DNA of 64,000 nucleotides from Chromatiales bacterium (GTDB lineage: Bacteria > Pseudomonadota > Gammaproteobacteria > SpSt-1174): the NCBI GenBank assembly GCA_014762505.1, contig JABURS010000033.1, positions 47,040-111,039 on the forward strand, given 5' to 3'. Under the pieces are notes generated by a model. The model was not told the origin of the DNA. It made no database searches and saw only the letters and a program-made list of their open reading frames with translations. The position numbers and the translations under genes are program-made. Positions 38,786 to 48,684 of the stretch are shown here, piece by piece. Position 1 is the first letter of the stretch, and every line of letters begins with the position of its first letter.

Positions 38786-40425
38786 CGGGGCTCCTGCTCC
38801 TGGCCGTGCTGACGCCGCTGCTGCTCGCGATGGTCCCGGGGTGGCGGCCGATGGCACGGCTCGCCGCCTGGGCCCCGCTGCCGGCCCTGTTGCTGGCCGT
38901 GATCGCACCCGCCGGCACCACGCTGGAACTGCCCTGGCTGCTGCTGGGTACCCGTCTGGGGCTGGACGAGACCGGCCGCGTGTTCCTGTTACTCACCGCG
39001 CTGGTGTGGTTGCTCGCGGGCTGGTTCGCGCGCGGCTACCTCGCGGATGATGCCCGACAGGCCCGCTTTCGCGGCTTCTTCCTCGCTACCCAGGCGGGCA
39101 ACCTCGGGCTCTGCCTGTCGCTGGATGCCGGGAGCTTCTACCTCGGCTTCTCGCTGATGACCTTCGCTGCCTACGGCCTCGTGGTGCACAGCGGCAGCGC
39201 GGAGGCCCGCCGGGCTGGGGCGGTCTACCTGGTGATGGCCGTGCTCGGTGAGGCCGCGCTGCTGGCCGGCATCCTGCTGGTAGTGCAGGGTGGCGATGGA
39301 GGCTGGGGCTTCGAGGCCTTCTCGCAGGGCGAGGTGGGCGGGCCCGCAGCGGCCCTCCTGCTGCTCGGCTTTGGTGTGAAGGTGGGGCTGCCGTTGTTGC
39401 ACATGTGGCTGCCGCTGGCCCATCCGGTGGCGCCGGTGCCGGCCAGCGCGGTGCTCTCGGGCGTGATGCTCAAGGCGGGTGTGCTCGGCTGGCTGCGCTT
39501 CCTACCCCTGGGTGTACAGGCCTTGCCGGAGGCGGGCGCCGCATTGATGGTCGCCGGGTTCGCCGGCATGTTCTTCGGTGTGGTCGCCGGCCTGGCGCAG
39601 CGGGACCCCAAGGTGCTGCTCGCCTATTCGAGCATCAGCCAGATGGGTTTTCTCGCCCTCGGCGTGGGTGCCGGTCTGCTGGCGCCCGCCGCCTGGCCGC
39701 TGTTATGGCCCGCCGTGGCGCTCTATGCGCTGCACCATGCCCTGGCCCAGAGCGCGCTGTTCCTGGGGGTCGGCCTGGTCGCCCGCCAGGGCACTTCTGC
39801 CTGGGTCCTTGCCGGACTGGCCCTGCCGGCCCTGGCCCTGGCCGGCGCGCCGCTCACCAGTGGCATGCTGGCCAAGCTCGAACTCAAGGCCGGCCTGGCC
39901 GCCTTGTCCCCGGCCTGGGGTGGGGCACTGACCGTGCTGTTGCCGCTGGCGGCCGTGGGCACCGCCCTGCTCATGCTGCGCCTCTTCGTCCTGCTGGCCG
40001 GACGGCAGGCCGATGGCGGGGCAAAAGCCGGGCTGCTCCTCCCCTGGGTGCTGTTGTTGCTGGCCGTGGCCGGCCTGCCCTGGTGGCAGGCCGGGGTGTC
40101 CGGCAAGGCGCCAACGGCCGACGTCCTCTTCGACGGTACCTGGCCGCTGTTCGCCGCCCTTGCGCTCTGGGGGTTAGCCCGTACCTGCTGTGCTCGCTGG
40201 CCCATGGTGCCGCCCGGGGACCTGATCGTCTGGCTCGAGCGGTGGCTGGTTGGTCTGCGCGACACCTCAAGGCCCTGGCGCCTGCCGATGCTCGCCTTGC
40301 GCCCGGGCAGTGGAGCGGGGGGCGGGGGCTTGCGTCGCTGGGAGCGGTGGCTGGGTGTCTGGCCCCTGGCCTCGACCCTCTGGCTGGTACTGCTGGCGGG
40401 GCTGATCCTGCTGCTGGCCTGGTGA
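38782..40425 (+). CDS. Third NuoL/M/N-type subunit with altered pump residue
   Basis: 547 residues with about 14-15 spans. The family core is clear: Lys200 in LLGFGVKVGLPLLHMWLPLA, then PVPASAVLSGVMLKAG and LAQRDPKVLLAYSSISQMGF. The position of the conserved span-5 glutamate reads YLGFSLMTFAAYG, with Ser124 in its place. It also has a C-terminal extension (~440-547) holding an amphipathic stretch and a final span, as in subunits with a lateral helix. It may be a non-pumping or altered channel subunit. Last gene of the cluster. Confidence 0.9.
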   Translation: MTGLLLLAVLTPLLLAMVPGWRPMARLAAWAPLPALLLAVIAPAGTTLELPWLLLGTRLGLDETGRVFLLLTALVWLLAGWFARGYLADDARQARFRGFFLATQAGNLGLCLSLDAGSFYLGFSLMTFAAYGLVVHSGSAEARRAGAVYLVMAVLGEAALLAGILLVVQGGDGGWGFEAFSQGEVGGPAAALLLLGFGVKVGLPLLHMWLPLAHPVAPVPASAVLSGVMLKAGVLGWLRFLPLGVQALPEAGAALMVAGFAGMFFGVVAGLAQRDPKVLLAYSSISQMGFLALGVGAGLLAPAAWPLLWPAVALYALHHALAQSALFLGVGLVARQGTSAWVLAGLALPALALAGAPLTSGMLAKLELKAGLAALSPAWGGALTVLLPLAAVGTALLMLRLFVLLAGRQADGGAKAGLLLPWVLLLLAVAGLPWWQAGVSGKAPTADVLFDGTWPLFAALALWGLARTCCARWPMVPPGDLIVWLERWLVGLRDTSRPWRLPMLALRPGSGAGGGGLRRWERWLGVWPLASTLWLVLLAGLILLLAW

Positions 40426-40489
40426 TGTCGCCTGCGTGGGGCATGGCTCAGGCGCGCCGTCTTCGCGGTACAATCGCCCCAACCCCTGA

Positions 40490-41008
<519 letters not shown>

Positions 41009-41021
41009 CGCCTCGCACCCG

Positions 41022-42470
41022 TCACAGACTGGGTGGCACGATGCTGTATACCGGGTCCATCGAGGCCGGCTGGCGCGTGCTGTCCCGGTCGCTGGTCACC
41101 CAGACCAGGATGTCGTAGTAGCTGCGGATGTTCTGCACGTACTTCACCGGCTCGCGCCCGCGCGCATAGCCGTAGCGTGTGTACTTGTAATAGGCCTTCT
41201 GGCTCAGCAGCGGCAGGCGCTCCATCACGTCGATCCACTTGTCCGGGTCGCCGCCCTGGTACTCGGTGATCTTGCGCGCGTCCTCCAGGTGCCCCAGGCC
41301 GACGTTGTAGGCGGCCAGGGCCATCCAGGTGCGGTCCGGCTCCTGGATGCGCTCGGGCAGCCGTTCCTTCACGTGCATGAAATACCGCGCCCCGCCCATG
41401 ATGCTCTCTTCCGGGTCGAGGCGGTTCTCCACGCTCATCTGCCGCGCCGTGCGCTGGGTGAGCATCATCAGCCCGCGCACGCCGGTGGGGGAGCGGGCCA
41501 GCGGGTTCCAGTGCGATTCCTGGTAGCCGATGGCGGCGAGCAGGCGCCAGTCGATATCGTGTTTCTCGGCGGCCTCCTCGAACAGGGGGCGGTACTCGGG
41601 CAGGCGCCTGGCGATGTGGCGCAGGTAGACCCGGGTGCCCACGTAGTCCAGGCGCTCCGCGTGGCCATAGTGCCGTTCCAGGATCTGCTGCAGCCGGCCG
41701 TCCTCCCGGATCTGCTCGAAGAAGGCCACGGCCGCGTTGTAGAGCGACTCGTCCTCGCCGGGTGGAAAGGCCCAGGCCAGCGGCTGGGGTTCCGAGACAT
41801 CGAAGGCCACGGCGAGCTCCGGGTAGAAGCGCTGGTTCAGCGTCACCTCGTTGGAGTCCGCCACCGTGTAGTCCATGAAGCCCTCCCAGACGAGGTACAG
41901 CAGTTCCTCGCTCTCGGTGGCGAGATGCGGCTTGATCTCGAAGCTCGGCGTATCCAGCAGCAGTTCCTGCAACAGCTCCTCGTGGCTGCTGCCTGCCACC
42001 ACGTCGATGATGGAACCGTCCAGGTTCTCCAGGCTGGCCGGCCGCGGCGTGCGGCCGCTGCGATAGACCAGCTGCTGGGTGATGGTCTGGTAGGGCGGGG
42101 CGAAGCGCACCTGCTGGGTCCGCGATTCGGTCACTGTCAGTCCCGCGGCGGCCAGATCCGCGTCGCCATGGGCGATGGCCGGAATGATGTCCGAGAACTG
42201 CTGGGGGGTGATGAGCTTGAGCTCCACGCCCAGGTGCTCGGCAAAGGCCAGGGCCAGGTCGTATTCCGGCCCGGTGGGGCCCTCGGGGCCGATGTAATAG
42301 GTGGTGGGGGAGTTGCGGGTGACGACGGTCAGTTCGCCCTTTTTCAGCACCTCTTCCAGGTGCGTACGCGGGCTCGGGCCGAAAACCAGCAGCGTGGCGA
42401 TCAGCAGCAGGAAGAACAGCAGCAGTTCGAACCGTCGCCGGCGCCCGAATCGTGTCTGGGATGGTTGCAA
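41022..42470 (-). CDS. mltF: Membrane-bound lytic murein transglycosylase F (second copy)
   Basis: 482 residues. A basic N-terminus and one membrane segment (~14-31) precede the solute-binding-type domain (VVTRNSPTTYYIGPEGPTG) and the transglycosylase domain, with catalytic Glu318 in GYQESHWNPLARSPTG and AYNVGLGHLEDARK. Unlike the copy at 1-1315 it has no lipobox and looks like an inner-membrane or signal-anchor form, closer to E. coli MltF in length. The MltF name is certain, but which copy is the orthologue is not. Confidence 0.95.
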   Translation of the reverse strand: MQPSQTRFGRRRRFELLLFFLLLIATLLVFGPSPRTHLEEVLKKGELTVVTRNSPTTYYIGPEGPTGPEYDLALAFAEHLGVELKLITPQQFSDIIPAIAHGDADLAAAGLTVTESRTQQVRFAPPYQTITQQLVYRSGRTPRPASLENLDGSIIDVVAGSSHEELLQELLLDTPSFEIKPHLATESEELLYLVWEGFMDYTVADSNEVTLNQRFYPELAVAFDVSEPQPLAWAFPPGEDESLYNAAVAFFEQIREDGRLQQILERHYGHAERLDYVGTRVYLRHIARRLPEYRPLFEEAAEKHDIDWRLLAAIGYQESHWNPLARSPTGVRGLMMLTQRTARQMSVENRLDPEESIMGGARYFMHVKERLPERIQEPDRTWMALAAYNVGLGHLEDARKITEYQGGDPDKWIDVMERLPLLSQKAYYKYTRYGYARGREPVKYVQNIRSYYDILVWVTSDRDSTRQPASMDPVYSIVPPSL

Positions 42471-42556
42471 GGGCTTATGTCACGCAGCAGTTTTCGGTAG
42501 AATCCGATTTTATCGCATAACGACCGAGTTTGGCCCCCGGCCAGACGAAACGCCTC

Positions 42557-42838
<282 letters not shown>

Positions 42839-42963
42839 GACCCGAGGTTTGGCCTATGAACCGAAACCGATGGGGTTTGCCCTTTTTACGTACAGGGTTC
42901 CGCTGAGATGCTCGGCGAGATAACGGGGGCATAGGGCGGGCCATGCCCGCCATCCGCTGGCGG

Positions 42964-43827
42964 CTAGCGCCAGTTCAGATGCAGGCCGTGCTGGCGCAGC
43001 AGGCGCAGGGCGGAGGAGACGCACTCGTCCACGAAGCGGATGCGGGCCGGGTTTTGGCGGGCGAGCTTCGCCCATTCCTTGCCCGGGGTGAGGCCGGCCA
43101 GTTCGTAGACCTTCGGGCCCGGGAAGTAGAAGGCGTGCACGAACTGGCGGAACACCCGGTTCATCACCGGCCGGTAGAGGCGCTTCTGCCAGGCGGACAG
43201 CTCGCTGATCTGGCCTTCCAGGCTCTCGCGGGCATGGGCGATGTGGCGGGCCTCGTCGATGATGTGCACCGTGATCATATCGTAGCAGGTCGGGCAGATG
43301 CCGTCGCGGTGCTTGCGGATCAGGCGGTTCATGCGGTCCGGCACCTCCTCGCCGATCAGCACGGCGATCCAGAAGGCGGCCGAGTCGAAGGGCGCGTGCC
43401 GGCCCAGCAGGTTGGCCAGGTTCAGGCGGTTGAAGGCCGAGCGGGGCGCCGGCAGCTTGGAGCGGCGGATCAGCTCCAGGAACATCAGGCTGTGGCCGGC
43501 CTCCTCGCGCAGCTCGTGCAGGCGGTAGATGGCACGGCCGAGGTTGCCGCCCAGGTGGGCCATCGAGCGGCTGATGCGCTCCATGAAGATGCTCTCCAGC
43601 CAGAGGGCACCCTCGATGAAGTTCAGGAATTCATAGTGGGAGAGGGCGAGCTTCTGCTCGTGACTCAGGGCGTCGTACTCGGGCAGGCCATACAGCGTCA
43701 GCGCCTCCTCGGGCAGCCAGAACTCGTCCAGGCTCAGCTTGTCCCAGGCCACGCGCGTCAGCGGATCGTGGTAGGGGGTGCTGTTCCGGCTCAGTTGTTC
43801 CAGCAGTTCGGATTGCGTCTGGGGCAT
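42964..43827 (-). CDS. AurF-family diiron oxygenase-like protein
   Basis: 287 residues from ATG 43827. A ferritin-like four-helix pattern of metal ligands is visible: Glu72 or Glu78, Glu109-x-x-His112 (LREEAGHSLMF), Glu160/161 (IGEEVPDR), His188 and Glu192-x-x-His195 (HIIDEARHIAHA). This matches the seven-ligand set and the H-x3-E-x2-H spacing of AurF, a p-aminobenzoate N-oxygenase. The true substrate is unknown and no biosynthetic cluster surrounds it. It lies between the two tRNA-Ser loci, divergent from the DUF1820 gene. Confidence 0.87.
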   Translation of the reverse strand: MPQTQSELLEQLSRNSTPYHDPLTRVAWDKLSLDEFWLPEEALTLYGLPEYDALSHEQKLALSHYEFLNFIEGALWLESIFMERISRSMAHLGGNLGRAIYRLHELREEAGHSLMFLELIRRSKLPAPRSAFNRLNLANLLGRHAPFDSAAFWIAVLIGEEVPDRMNRLIRKHRDGICPTCYDMITVHIIDEARHIAHARESLEGQISELSAWQKRLYRPVMNRVFRQFVHAFYFPGPKVYELAGLTPGKEWAKLARQNPARIRFVDECVSSALRLLRQHGLHLNWR

Positions 43828-43931
43828 GGCTGAGATTACAGGCGCTCGTGACAGCCGCCTAGTGTACCCGAGGTACATAACCTTGTCATAATATTCGCCC
43901 GAATCAGCCTGTTGGCCAGGATCTTGCCGTC

Positions 43932-44264
43932 ATGCCCAAAGCCAAACGTCTCTACAGGGTCAGTTTCCTCAACCAGGGCCAGGTGTACGAGGTCTTCGCC
44001 CGCCAGGCCTACCAGGCCGAGCTCTACGGCTTCGTGGTCGTGGAGGAGCTGGTCTTCGGCGAGCGCACCAGCGTGGTGGTCGACCCCGCCGAGGAGCGGC
44101 TCAAGGACGAGTTCGACGGCGTGAAGCGCAGCTACGTCCCCATGCACGCCATCATCCGCATCGACGAAGTGGAAAAGGAAGGCCAAGCCCGCATCAGCGA
44201 CCTCGGCGACAAGGTCACCGCCTTCCCCGGTCCCGTCTACACCCCGGGCGGCCGCCCCGGCTAG
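43932..44264 (+). CDS. DUF1820 family protein
   Basis: 110 residues, soluble. It opens MPKAKRLYRVSFLNQGQVYE, with YQAELYGFVVVEELVFGE and VDPAEERLKDEF...SYVPMHAIIRIDEV, the pattern of DUF1820, a conserved gammaproteobacterial family of unknown function. Its fold and the RIDEV motif recall small RNA-binding or Sm-like scaffolds, but that is a guess. Confidence 0.92.
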   Translation: MPKAKRLYRVSFLNQGQVYEVFARQAYQAELYGFVVVEELVFGERTSVVVDPAEERLKDEFDGVKRSYVPMHAIIRIDEVEKEGQARISDLGDKVTAFPGPVYTPGGRPG

Positions 44265-44366
44265 CTCCCGGTTGCCAATTTCCCCCTTCTGGGGTAATCT
44301 TGCGCCCCTTTGAAGCCGCCCAAGGCCCCACCGGGACTGCGGATCCGGCCGAAAAACCAGGTTTCC

Positions 44367-44454
44367 GGAGAGGTGTCCGAGCGGTCGAAGGAGCACGCCT
44401 GGAAAGTGTGTATACGGCAACGTATCGAGGGTTCGAATCCCTCCCTCTCCGCCA
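44367..44454 (+). tRNA. tRNA-Ser(GGA)
   Basis: 88 bases with encoded CCA. The acceptor GGAGAGG pairs with CCTCTCC and a long variable arm is present. The anticodon loop is CTGGAAA, anticodon GGA, reading UCC and UCU. The T arm is GAGGG-TTCGAAT-CCCTC. Confidence 0.97.
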
Positions 44455-44831
44455 TATAAACAGAAAGGGGCCCCAGATTTTTTGGGGCCCCTTTCTGTTT
44501 ATCAGGTCGCTCGGGTTTCGAACCCTCGATACATGGACAAGCCGGGTTCGAGCCGAGCGTCAGCGAGGCGACGCCGGAGCGAGAGCGACGGCGCCCCGAA
44601 GGGGTGAGCGGACCACGTCCGCGAATCTATCCCTCCCTCTCCGCCATATAAACAGAAAGGGGCCCCAGATTTTTTGGGGCCCCTTTCTGTTTATCAGGTC
44701 GCTCGGGTTTCGAACCCTCGATACATGGACAAGCCGGGTTCGAGCCGAGCGTCAGCGAGGCGACGCCGGAGCGAGAGCGACGGCGCCCCGAAGGGGTGAG
44801 CGGACCACGTCCGCGAATCTATCCCTCCCTC
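44439..44831 (+). repeat. 192-bp tandem duplication containing tRNA-Ser 3' end and terminator
   Basis: Two copies (44439-44630 and 44631-44822) look identical by eye, and a third copy breaks off after nine bases. Each copy holds the tRNA 3' end CCCTCCCTCTCCGCCA, a terminator, an inverted T arm (TTCGAACCCTCGATAC) and a GC-rich stretch with GAGCGTCAGCGAGGCGACG. Only the first copy is joined to a complete tRNA. Confidence 0.93.
44458..44500 (+). terminator. Terminator after tRNA-Ser(GGA), repeated at 44650-44692
   Basis: Stem AAACAGAAAGGGGCCCC / GGGGCCCCTTTCTGTTT around an AGATTTTTT-type loop, four bases after CCA. The second copy belongs to the tandem repeat. Confidence 0.93.
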
Positions 44832-44972
44832 GGCAACTGCTCCTGCGTTGCTCTCGACAATTGCTCCTGCATTGTTCTACCTTCGCCGATCCATGGGCTC
44901 GTAGCTCCTGCATCCATGCCACGTTCCCACCAAACGAAGAGCCACGTCAAGCACGGGGCTTGTTTGTTGTTC
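44832..44972. repeat. Gene-free spacer with a 21-bp degenerate direct repeat
   Basis: CAACTGCTCCTGCGTTGCTCT at 44834-44854 recurs as CAATTGCTCCTGCATTGTTCT at 44858-44878 (three differences, 24-base period). Nothing else is recognised before the cyclase stop. Confidence 0.7.
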
Positions 44973-45962
44973 TCAGCGCAGTGGCAGGGCGATCGGCCGC
45001 ATGGGTGCGGCGTCCGAGCCCCGCAGTTTCAGCGAGCCGCCAATGAAGGCGAATTCATATACCCCGTCACGTGCCAGGTCCTCGAGATAGACGAGTTCCA
45101 TGATCGGTGCCCCCTGTTGCGCGAGGAGGTAGGTGTGGACGGGCACATAGTTGCCTTCGACCTCGGAGGGGAAGGATTCGAAACTCAGGTTGTCAGCACC
45201 TACGATCATGGCGCCGCTTTCTTCGACAAGGAACCGTGCTGCGGACATGCCCATGCCCGGGGGGTTGTGCATGTAGGCCTGTGCATCTTCGTACAGGCCC
45301 ATGCGGCCGGTGCGAATCAGCACCACATCACCGCGCTGCAGTTCTACCTGCTGACGTTCGAGGGCCCGGATCAGATCTTCGCGCGTAACGCGGTAGCCGT
45401 CCGGCAGCATGGCCACGCCCTTGGCGCTTGCGACATCGATCAGAACACCGCGGGCGATCACCGGTGGAATCTTTTCCGCGCCCGCCACGGTCCAGCCGCG
45501 ATCACCCAGGTGTTCGCGCGCCTCGAAGTGGTTCCAGATCTTGCCGTTCAGGCCGAAGTGGCCGAGGGCGTCGATGTGCGTGCCCATGTGCGTGTACATC
45601 GAGACGGCGGCGCCGGTGTAGCTCACGTGCTCATTCATCCCGGTGCCCAGGTTGAGCGGGTCGGCAACGACATTTCCATGCGGTGTGTGCGTCATCCAGA
45701 TCCGGTAGTGTGGATCACCGGCTGCCTGCCAGCTGGGCATGCCGATGAAATACTCGACAGAGAGGTCGTAGACGGTGCCGCCCTGGATGCGGGAGAGCAC
45801 GTGGGCCTGGGAGGCTGGGGTCATCAGGTTCAGGCGGCCGATCTCGTCGTCGGGGCCCCAGGGACTTGTGCCCACCTCGATACTGGCCGTGGCTGAAAAA
45901 GAGACGAACAGTGCCAGCAGGGCGGACAGGGCGCGGTATTGTGAAGCCTTGGGATGTTTCAT
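44973..45962 (-). CDS. Secreted cyclase-family (kynurenine formamidase-like) hydrolase
   Basis: 329 residues with an N-terminal signal (~1-27, ending FSATASI). The metal-binding motif H-x-G-T-H-x-D is complete at His125-His129-Asp131 (MYTHMGTHIDALGHF), with a second His135. The LMTPASQAHVL and DVVLIRTGRMGLYE segments are typical of the cyclase family, Mn/Zn hydrolases acting on cyclic imides, formamides or lactones. The substrate is not deducible. It is divergent from a LysR gene, which probably controls it. Confidence 0.9.
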   Translation of the reverse strand: MKHPKASQYRALSALLALFVSFSATASIEVGTSPWGPDDEIGRLNLMTPASQAHVLSRIQGGTVYDLSVEYFIGMPSWQAAGDPHYRIWMTHTPHGNVVADPLNLGTGMNEHVSYTGAAVSMYTHMGTHIDALGHFGLNGKIWNHFEAREHLGDRGWTVAGAEKIPPVIARGVLIDVASAKGVAMLPDGYRVTREDLIRALERQQVELQRGDVVLIRTGRMGLYEDAQAYMHNPPGMGMSAARFLVEESGAMIVGADNLSFESFPSEVEGNYVPVHTYLLAQQGAPIMELVYLEDLARDGVYEFAFIGGSLKLRGSDAAPMRPIALPLR

Positions 45963-46113
45963 GACGGGTACCTCCAGGGTTGTGGTTTACCCGGAAACAC
46001 ACCTACCAGGGGCGTTTCGGGCTACAGCCACAAGATAGGTGTTCGTAATGCATTGATAATCGGTGCGTTTGGAATAAGATTGTTCGCAGTGATCGAGTAA
46101 TCGAGGGGGCTCC

Positions 46114-47025
46114 GTGGATCACCTGAGCGATGTTGCGGTGTTCGTACAGGTCGTCGACAGCCAGAGCTTTACCGCGGCAGCGGACAAGCTGGGGCTATCC
46201 AAGTCCGTGGTGAGCAAGTACGTGACGCGTCTGGAAGACAGACTGGGCGCGCGTCTGCTCAATCGCACGACCCGGCGCTTGAGCCTAACCGAGGTCGGGC
46301 GGGCGTTTTACGATCGAAGCCGGGAAGGACTGCGCGAGATCGAGGCCGCCGAGCAGGAGGTGTCGCGGCTGCAGGCCGAGCCACGTGGTGTCTTGAGGAT
46401 CAACAGCCCCATGTCCTTCGGCATCCTGCACATCGCGCCGGCGCTGGCCGAATTCCAGGCCAGGTACCCGGAGCTTCACGTGGATATGAGTCTCGACGAT
46501 CGGCGGCTCGACCTGGTGGAGGAAGGTTTCGATGTCGCGATTCGCATTGGCGACCTGCCGGATTCCTCGCTGGTGGCCCGACGGCTCGGTGACTGTCGGC
46601 ACGTCGTCTGCGGGGCGCCCGGCTATTTCGAACGTCACGGGACACCACGCACGCCCGAGGAATTGCGCAATCATCGAACGCTCAGCTTCAGGTATCACGA
46701 TTCGCCGAGCGAATGGCGTTTCCTGACTCCCGAGGGTGGCTATGAATCGGTGGGCATCGACAGCGCGATTCAGTTGAACAACAGCCTCGCGATTCGCGAG
46801 GCCGTGTTGCACGAGGCCGGTATCGCGTTGACGCCGACGTTTGTCGTGGGCGAGGACATCCAGCAGGGACGACTACGGGCGATCTTGCACGACTACCGCG
46901 CCATGGAACTCTCGATCTATGCCCTGTACCCACAGCGTCGGCACCTGTCGCCCAAGGTTCGCGCGTTCATCGAGTTCATGTCCGAGCGGGTCCATACCCC
47001 GGCCTACTGGGAGCCCGATACCTGA
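46114..47025 (+). CDS. LysR-type transcriptional regulator
   Basis: 303 residues from a GTG after GAGGGGG. The N-terminal winged helix has SFTAAADKLGLSKSVVSKYV, followed by LEDRLGARLLNRTTRRLSLT and a linker helix. The C-terminal effector domain (~95-300) is of the AaeR/CrgA type. It is transcribed away from the cyclase gene across a 151-base intergenic region and converges on the EamA exporter. It probably regulates the cyclase and possibly itself. Confidence 0.95.
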   Translation: MDHLSDVAVFVQVVDSQSFTAAADKLGLSKSVVSKYVTRLEDRLGARLLNRTTRRLSLTEVGRAFYDRSREGLREIEAAEQEVSRLQAEPRGVLRINSPMSFGILHIAPALAEFQARYPELHVDMSLDDRRLDLVEEGFDVAIRIGDLPDSSLVARRLGDCRHVVCGAPGYFERHGTPRTPEELRNHRTLSFRYHDSPSEWRFLTPEGGYESVGIDSAIQLNNSLAIREAVLHEAGIALTPTFVVGEDIQQGRLRAILHDYRAMELSIYALYPQRRHLSPKVRAFIEFMSERVHTPAYWEPDT

Positions 47026-47043
47026 CCACCGGTGCCGCGCACG

Positions 47044-47988
47044 TCATACCGACTGCTTCCGCTCACCGTGCTGCGCATAGAGCGTGATTCCAACTCCCAG
47101 CGCGATCACGCCTGCCCCTCCCCAGGTCAGCAGGGAATACCGTTCTCCCAGAAAGACGGTGGCGCTGACCAGTCCTACGGCCGATGCGACGTAACCGATC
47201 TGGCTGAGCAGAACGGGCCCACCGCGCTGCTGCAGCCGGTAAAACACCGGGAATGTCAGTCCAGAGACCGCGAGTTGCGCCATGACGGCCAGGGGCGCCG
47301 CCGCCAGTTCCGCAGGCGATATCTCGCCCGCCGCCAGCAGTAGAATCACCACGAAAAACCCACCGGCAAGCAGGTGGCTCCAGAAGGCAAGCACGTCGGG
47401 GGTCGCGTCTGCGGGCCATGCAACCGTGCGATAGACATTGCCGACGGCCAGCGCTACGGGTATCAGCATCGCGAGCACCAGCCAGAAGAGGTCGGGGGCG
47501 TTCGGCATGCTGCCGCGTGTGACGCTGACCAGGGCTGCCCCGACCAGGCCTACCGCGATACCCGCAAGCCCGAGTCGGCCTGGCGTCTTGAGGCGGAACA
47601 ACGTCGCGATCCCGAGCGTGAAGACCGGAGAAAGTGCAAACATCAATCCCGTATAGCCCGCCCCGGCGTGGGGTATCACGCTGAACAGCAGCAGATTCGG
47701 CGTCACGAATGAAACAAGGGCCGATGTTGCGGCGTATCGTACCAGACGGGGACCCGGTATCACCAAGGCACGCCTGAGCAGGAGCACCGGCAGCATGATC
47801 ATCGCCGCGCCCATGGAAATCATCAGCGCCCAGACGACGGGGGAGATCCCGGCGTCCCCGGCGATCTTTCCGAGCGGGAAGTTCAAGCCGATCAGGGTCC
47901 CTGTCACCATGAGCAGGATCGCCGGTTGCTGCATCAGGCCAGGAGGGGGCAGGTTCAGGATGGCCTCGGCATGGTTCGTCTTCATCAC
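47044..47988 (-). CDS. EamA/DMT-superfamily transporter
   Basis: 314 residues with ten hydrophobic spans in two EamA repeats (~22-150 and ~170-300). It shows ILLMVTGTLIGLNFPLGKIA in repeat 1 and SQIGYVASAVGLVSATVFLG plus LTWGGAGVIALGVGI in repeat 2. It probably exports a small metabolite. It lies 42 bases downstream of the nitroreductase gene on the same strand. Confidence 0.92.
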   Translation of the reverse strand: MMKTNHAEAILNLPPPGLMQQPAILLMVTGTLIGLNFPLGKIAGDAGISPVVWALMISMGAAMIMLPVLLLRRALVIPGPRLVRYAATSALVSFVTPNLLLFSVIPHAGAGYTGLMFALSPVFTLGIATLFRLKTPGRLGLAGIAVGLVGAALVSVTRGSMPNAPDLFWLVLAMLIPVALAVGNVYRTVAWPADATPDVLAFWSHLLAGGFFVVILLLAAGEISPAELAAAPLAVMAQLAVSGLTFPVFYRLQQRGGPVLLSQIGYVASAVGLVSATVFLGERYSLLTWGGAGVIALGVGITLYAQHGERKQSV

Positions 47989-48030
47989 GGAGTCCCTTAT
48001 CTGTTCATGGCTGGGTGCGGTTCTGACGGC

Positions 48031-48684
48031 TCAACCGCGGTAGCGGCCAGCGAAGACCGATTTGCCGAGTGGGCGACGGTCACTGGGCTGCTCGCGCTGT
48101 CGCAGGCCCTCGGGCAGCCTGGCCGCACTGGCCTGGCGGCCGACGGCAATCGCAACCTGGAGCTGAAAATGCGCGGGCAAGGCGAGTGCGGCGGCAGCAC
48201 GGTCGAAGAACACGCCAGCCATTGCATGTGCGTGGTAGCCGAGTGCGGTCGCCTGGAGGGCCAGATGCGCCCATGCGGAACCTGCATCGAAGGTATGGCA
48301 GGAAGAGGGCCTGCGTACCCCGTTTTCGTCCGCCGGCATCAGACTATCGGAGGCCAGGAAAACGAGTGCGGACGCATGCCTGGCCCAGGCTGAGTTGAAC
48401 GGGTCGAGAAGCGACAGGTACTCGGGCCAGCAGGTGTCTTCCCGAAGCGCGAAGAGGAAGCGCCATGGCTGAATATTGTAGGCAGAGGGCGCCCATCGAG
48501 CGGCCTCCAGTATTGTCATGAGGTCGCTCAGCGGCATAGGGCTCGCGTCGAAGGAGCGCGGGGACCAGCGCTCGAGAAAGATCGGGTCGATCGGGTGGTC
48601 GGGCGTTCTGCCCACGGTGTTGCGCGTGGTTCCGTCTAAGCGTGTCACGGCCGCGGGGGTGTGGGATCCGTGTTCCGTGTTCAT
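48031..48684 (-). CDS. Nitroreductase-family FMN oxidoreductase
   Basis: 217 residues from ATG 48684, preceded by a good GGAGGT site. FMN-binding features are RWSPRSFD, ARWAPSAYNIQPWRFLFA, and a C-terminal half with AWAHLALQATALGYHAHAM. An ATG 168 bases upstream is in frame but lacks homology. It likely reduces a nitro, quinone or enone compound. It probably forms an operon with the EamA gene. Confidence 0.93.
   Translation of the reverse strand: MNTEHGSHTPAAVTRLDGTTRNTVGRTPDHPIDPIFLERWSPRSFDASPMPLSDLMTILEAARWAPSAYNIQPWRFLFALREDTCWPEYLSLLDPFNSAWARHASALVFLASDSLMPADENGVRRPSSCHTFDAGSAWAHLALQATALGYHAHAMAGVFFDRAAAALALPAHFQLQVAIAVGRQASAARLPEGLRQREQPSDRRPLGKSVFAGRYRG

Noticed and set aside
44300..45046. 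A 248-codon frame covering tRNA-Ser(GGA), the 192-bp repeats and the cyclase 3' end
   Set aside because: Its repeated peptide is only the tandem DNA repeat read through; it overlaps a tRNA and a real antisense gene.
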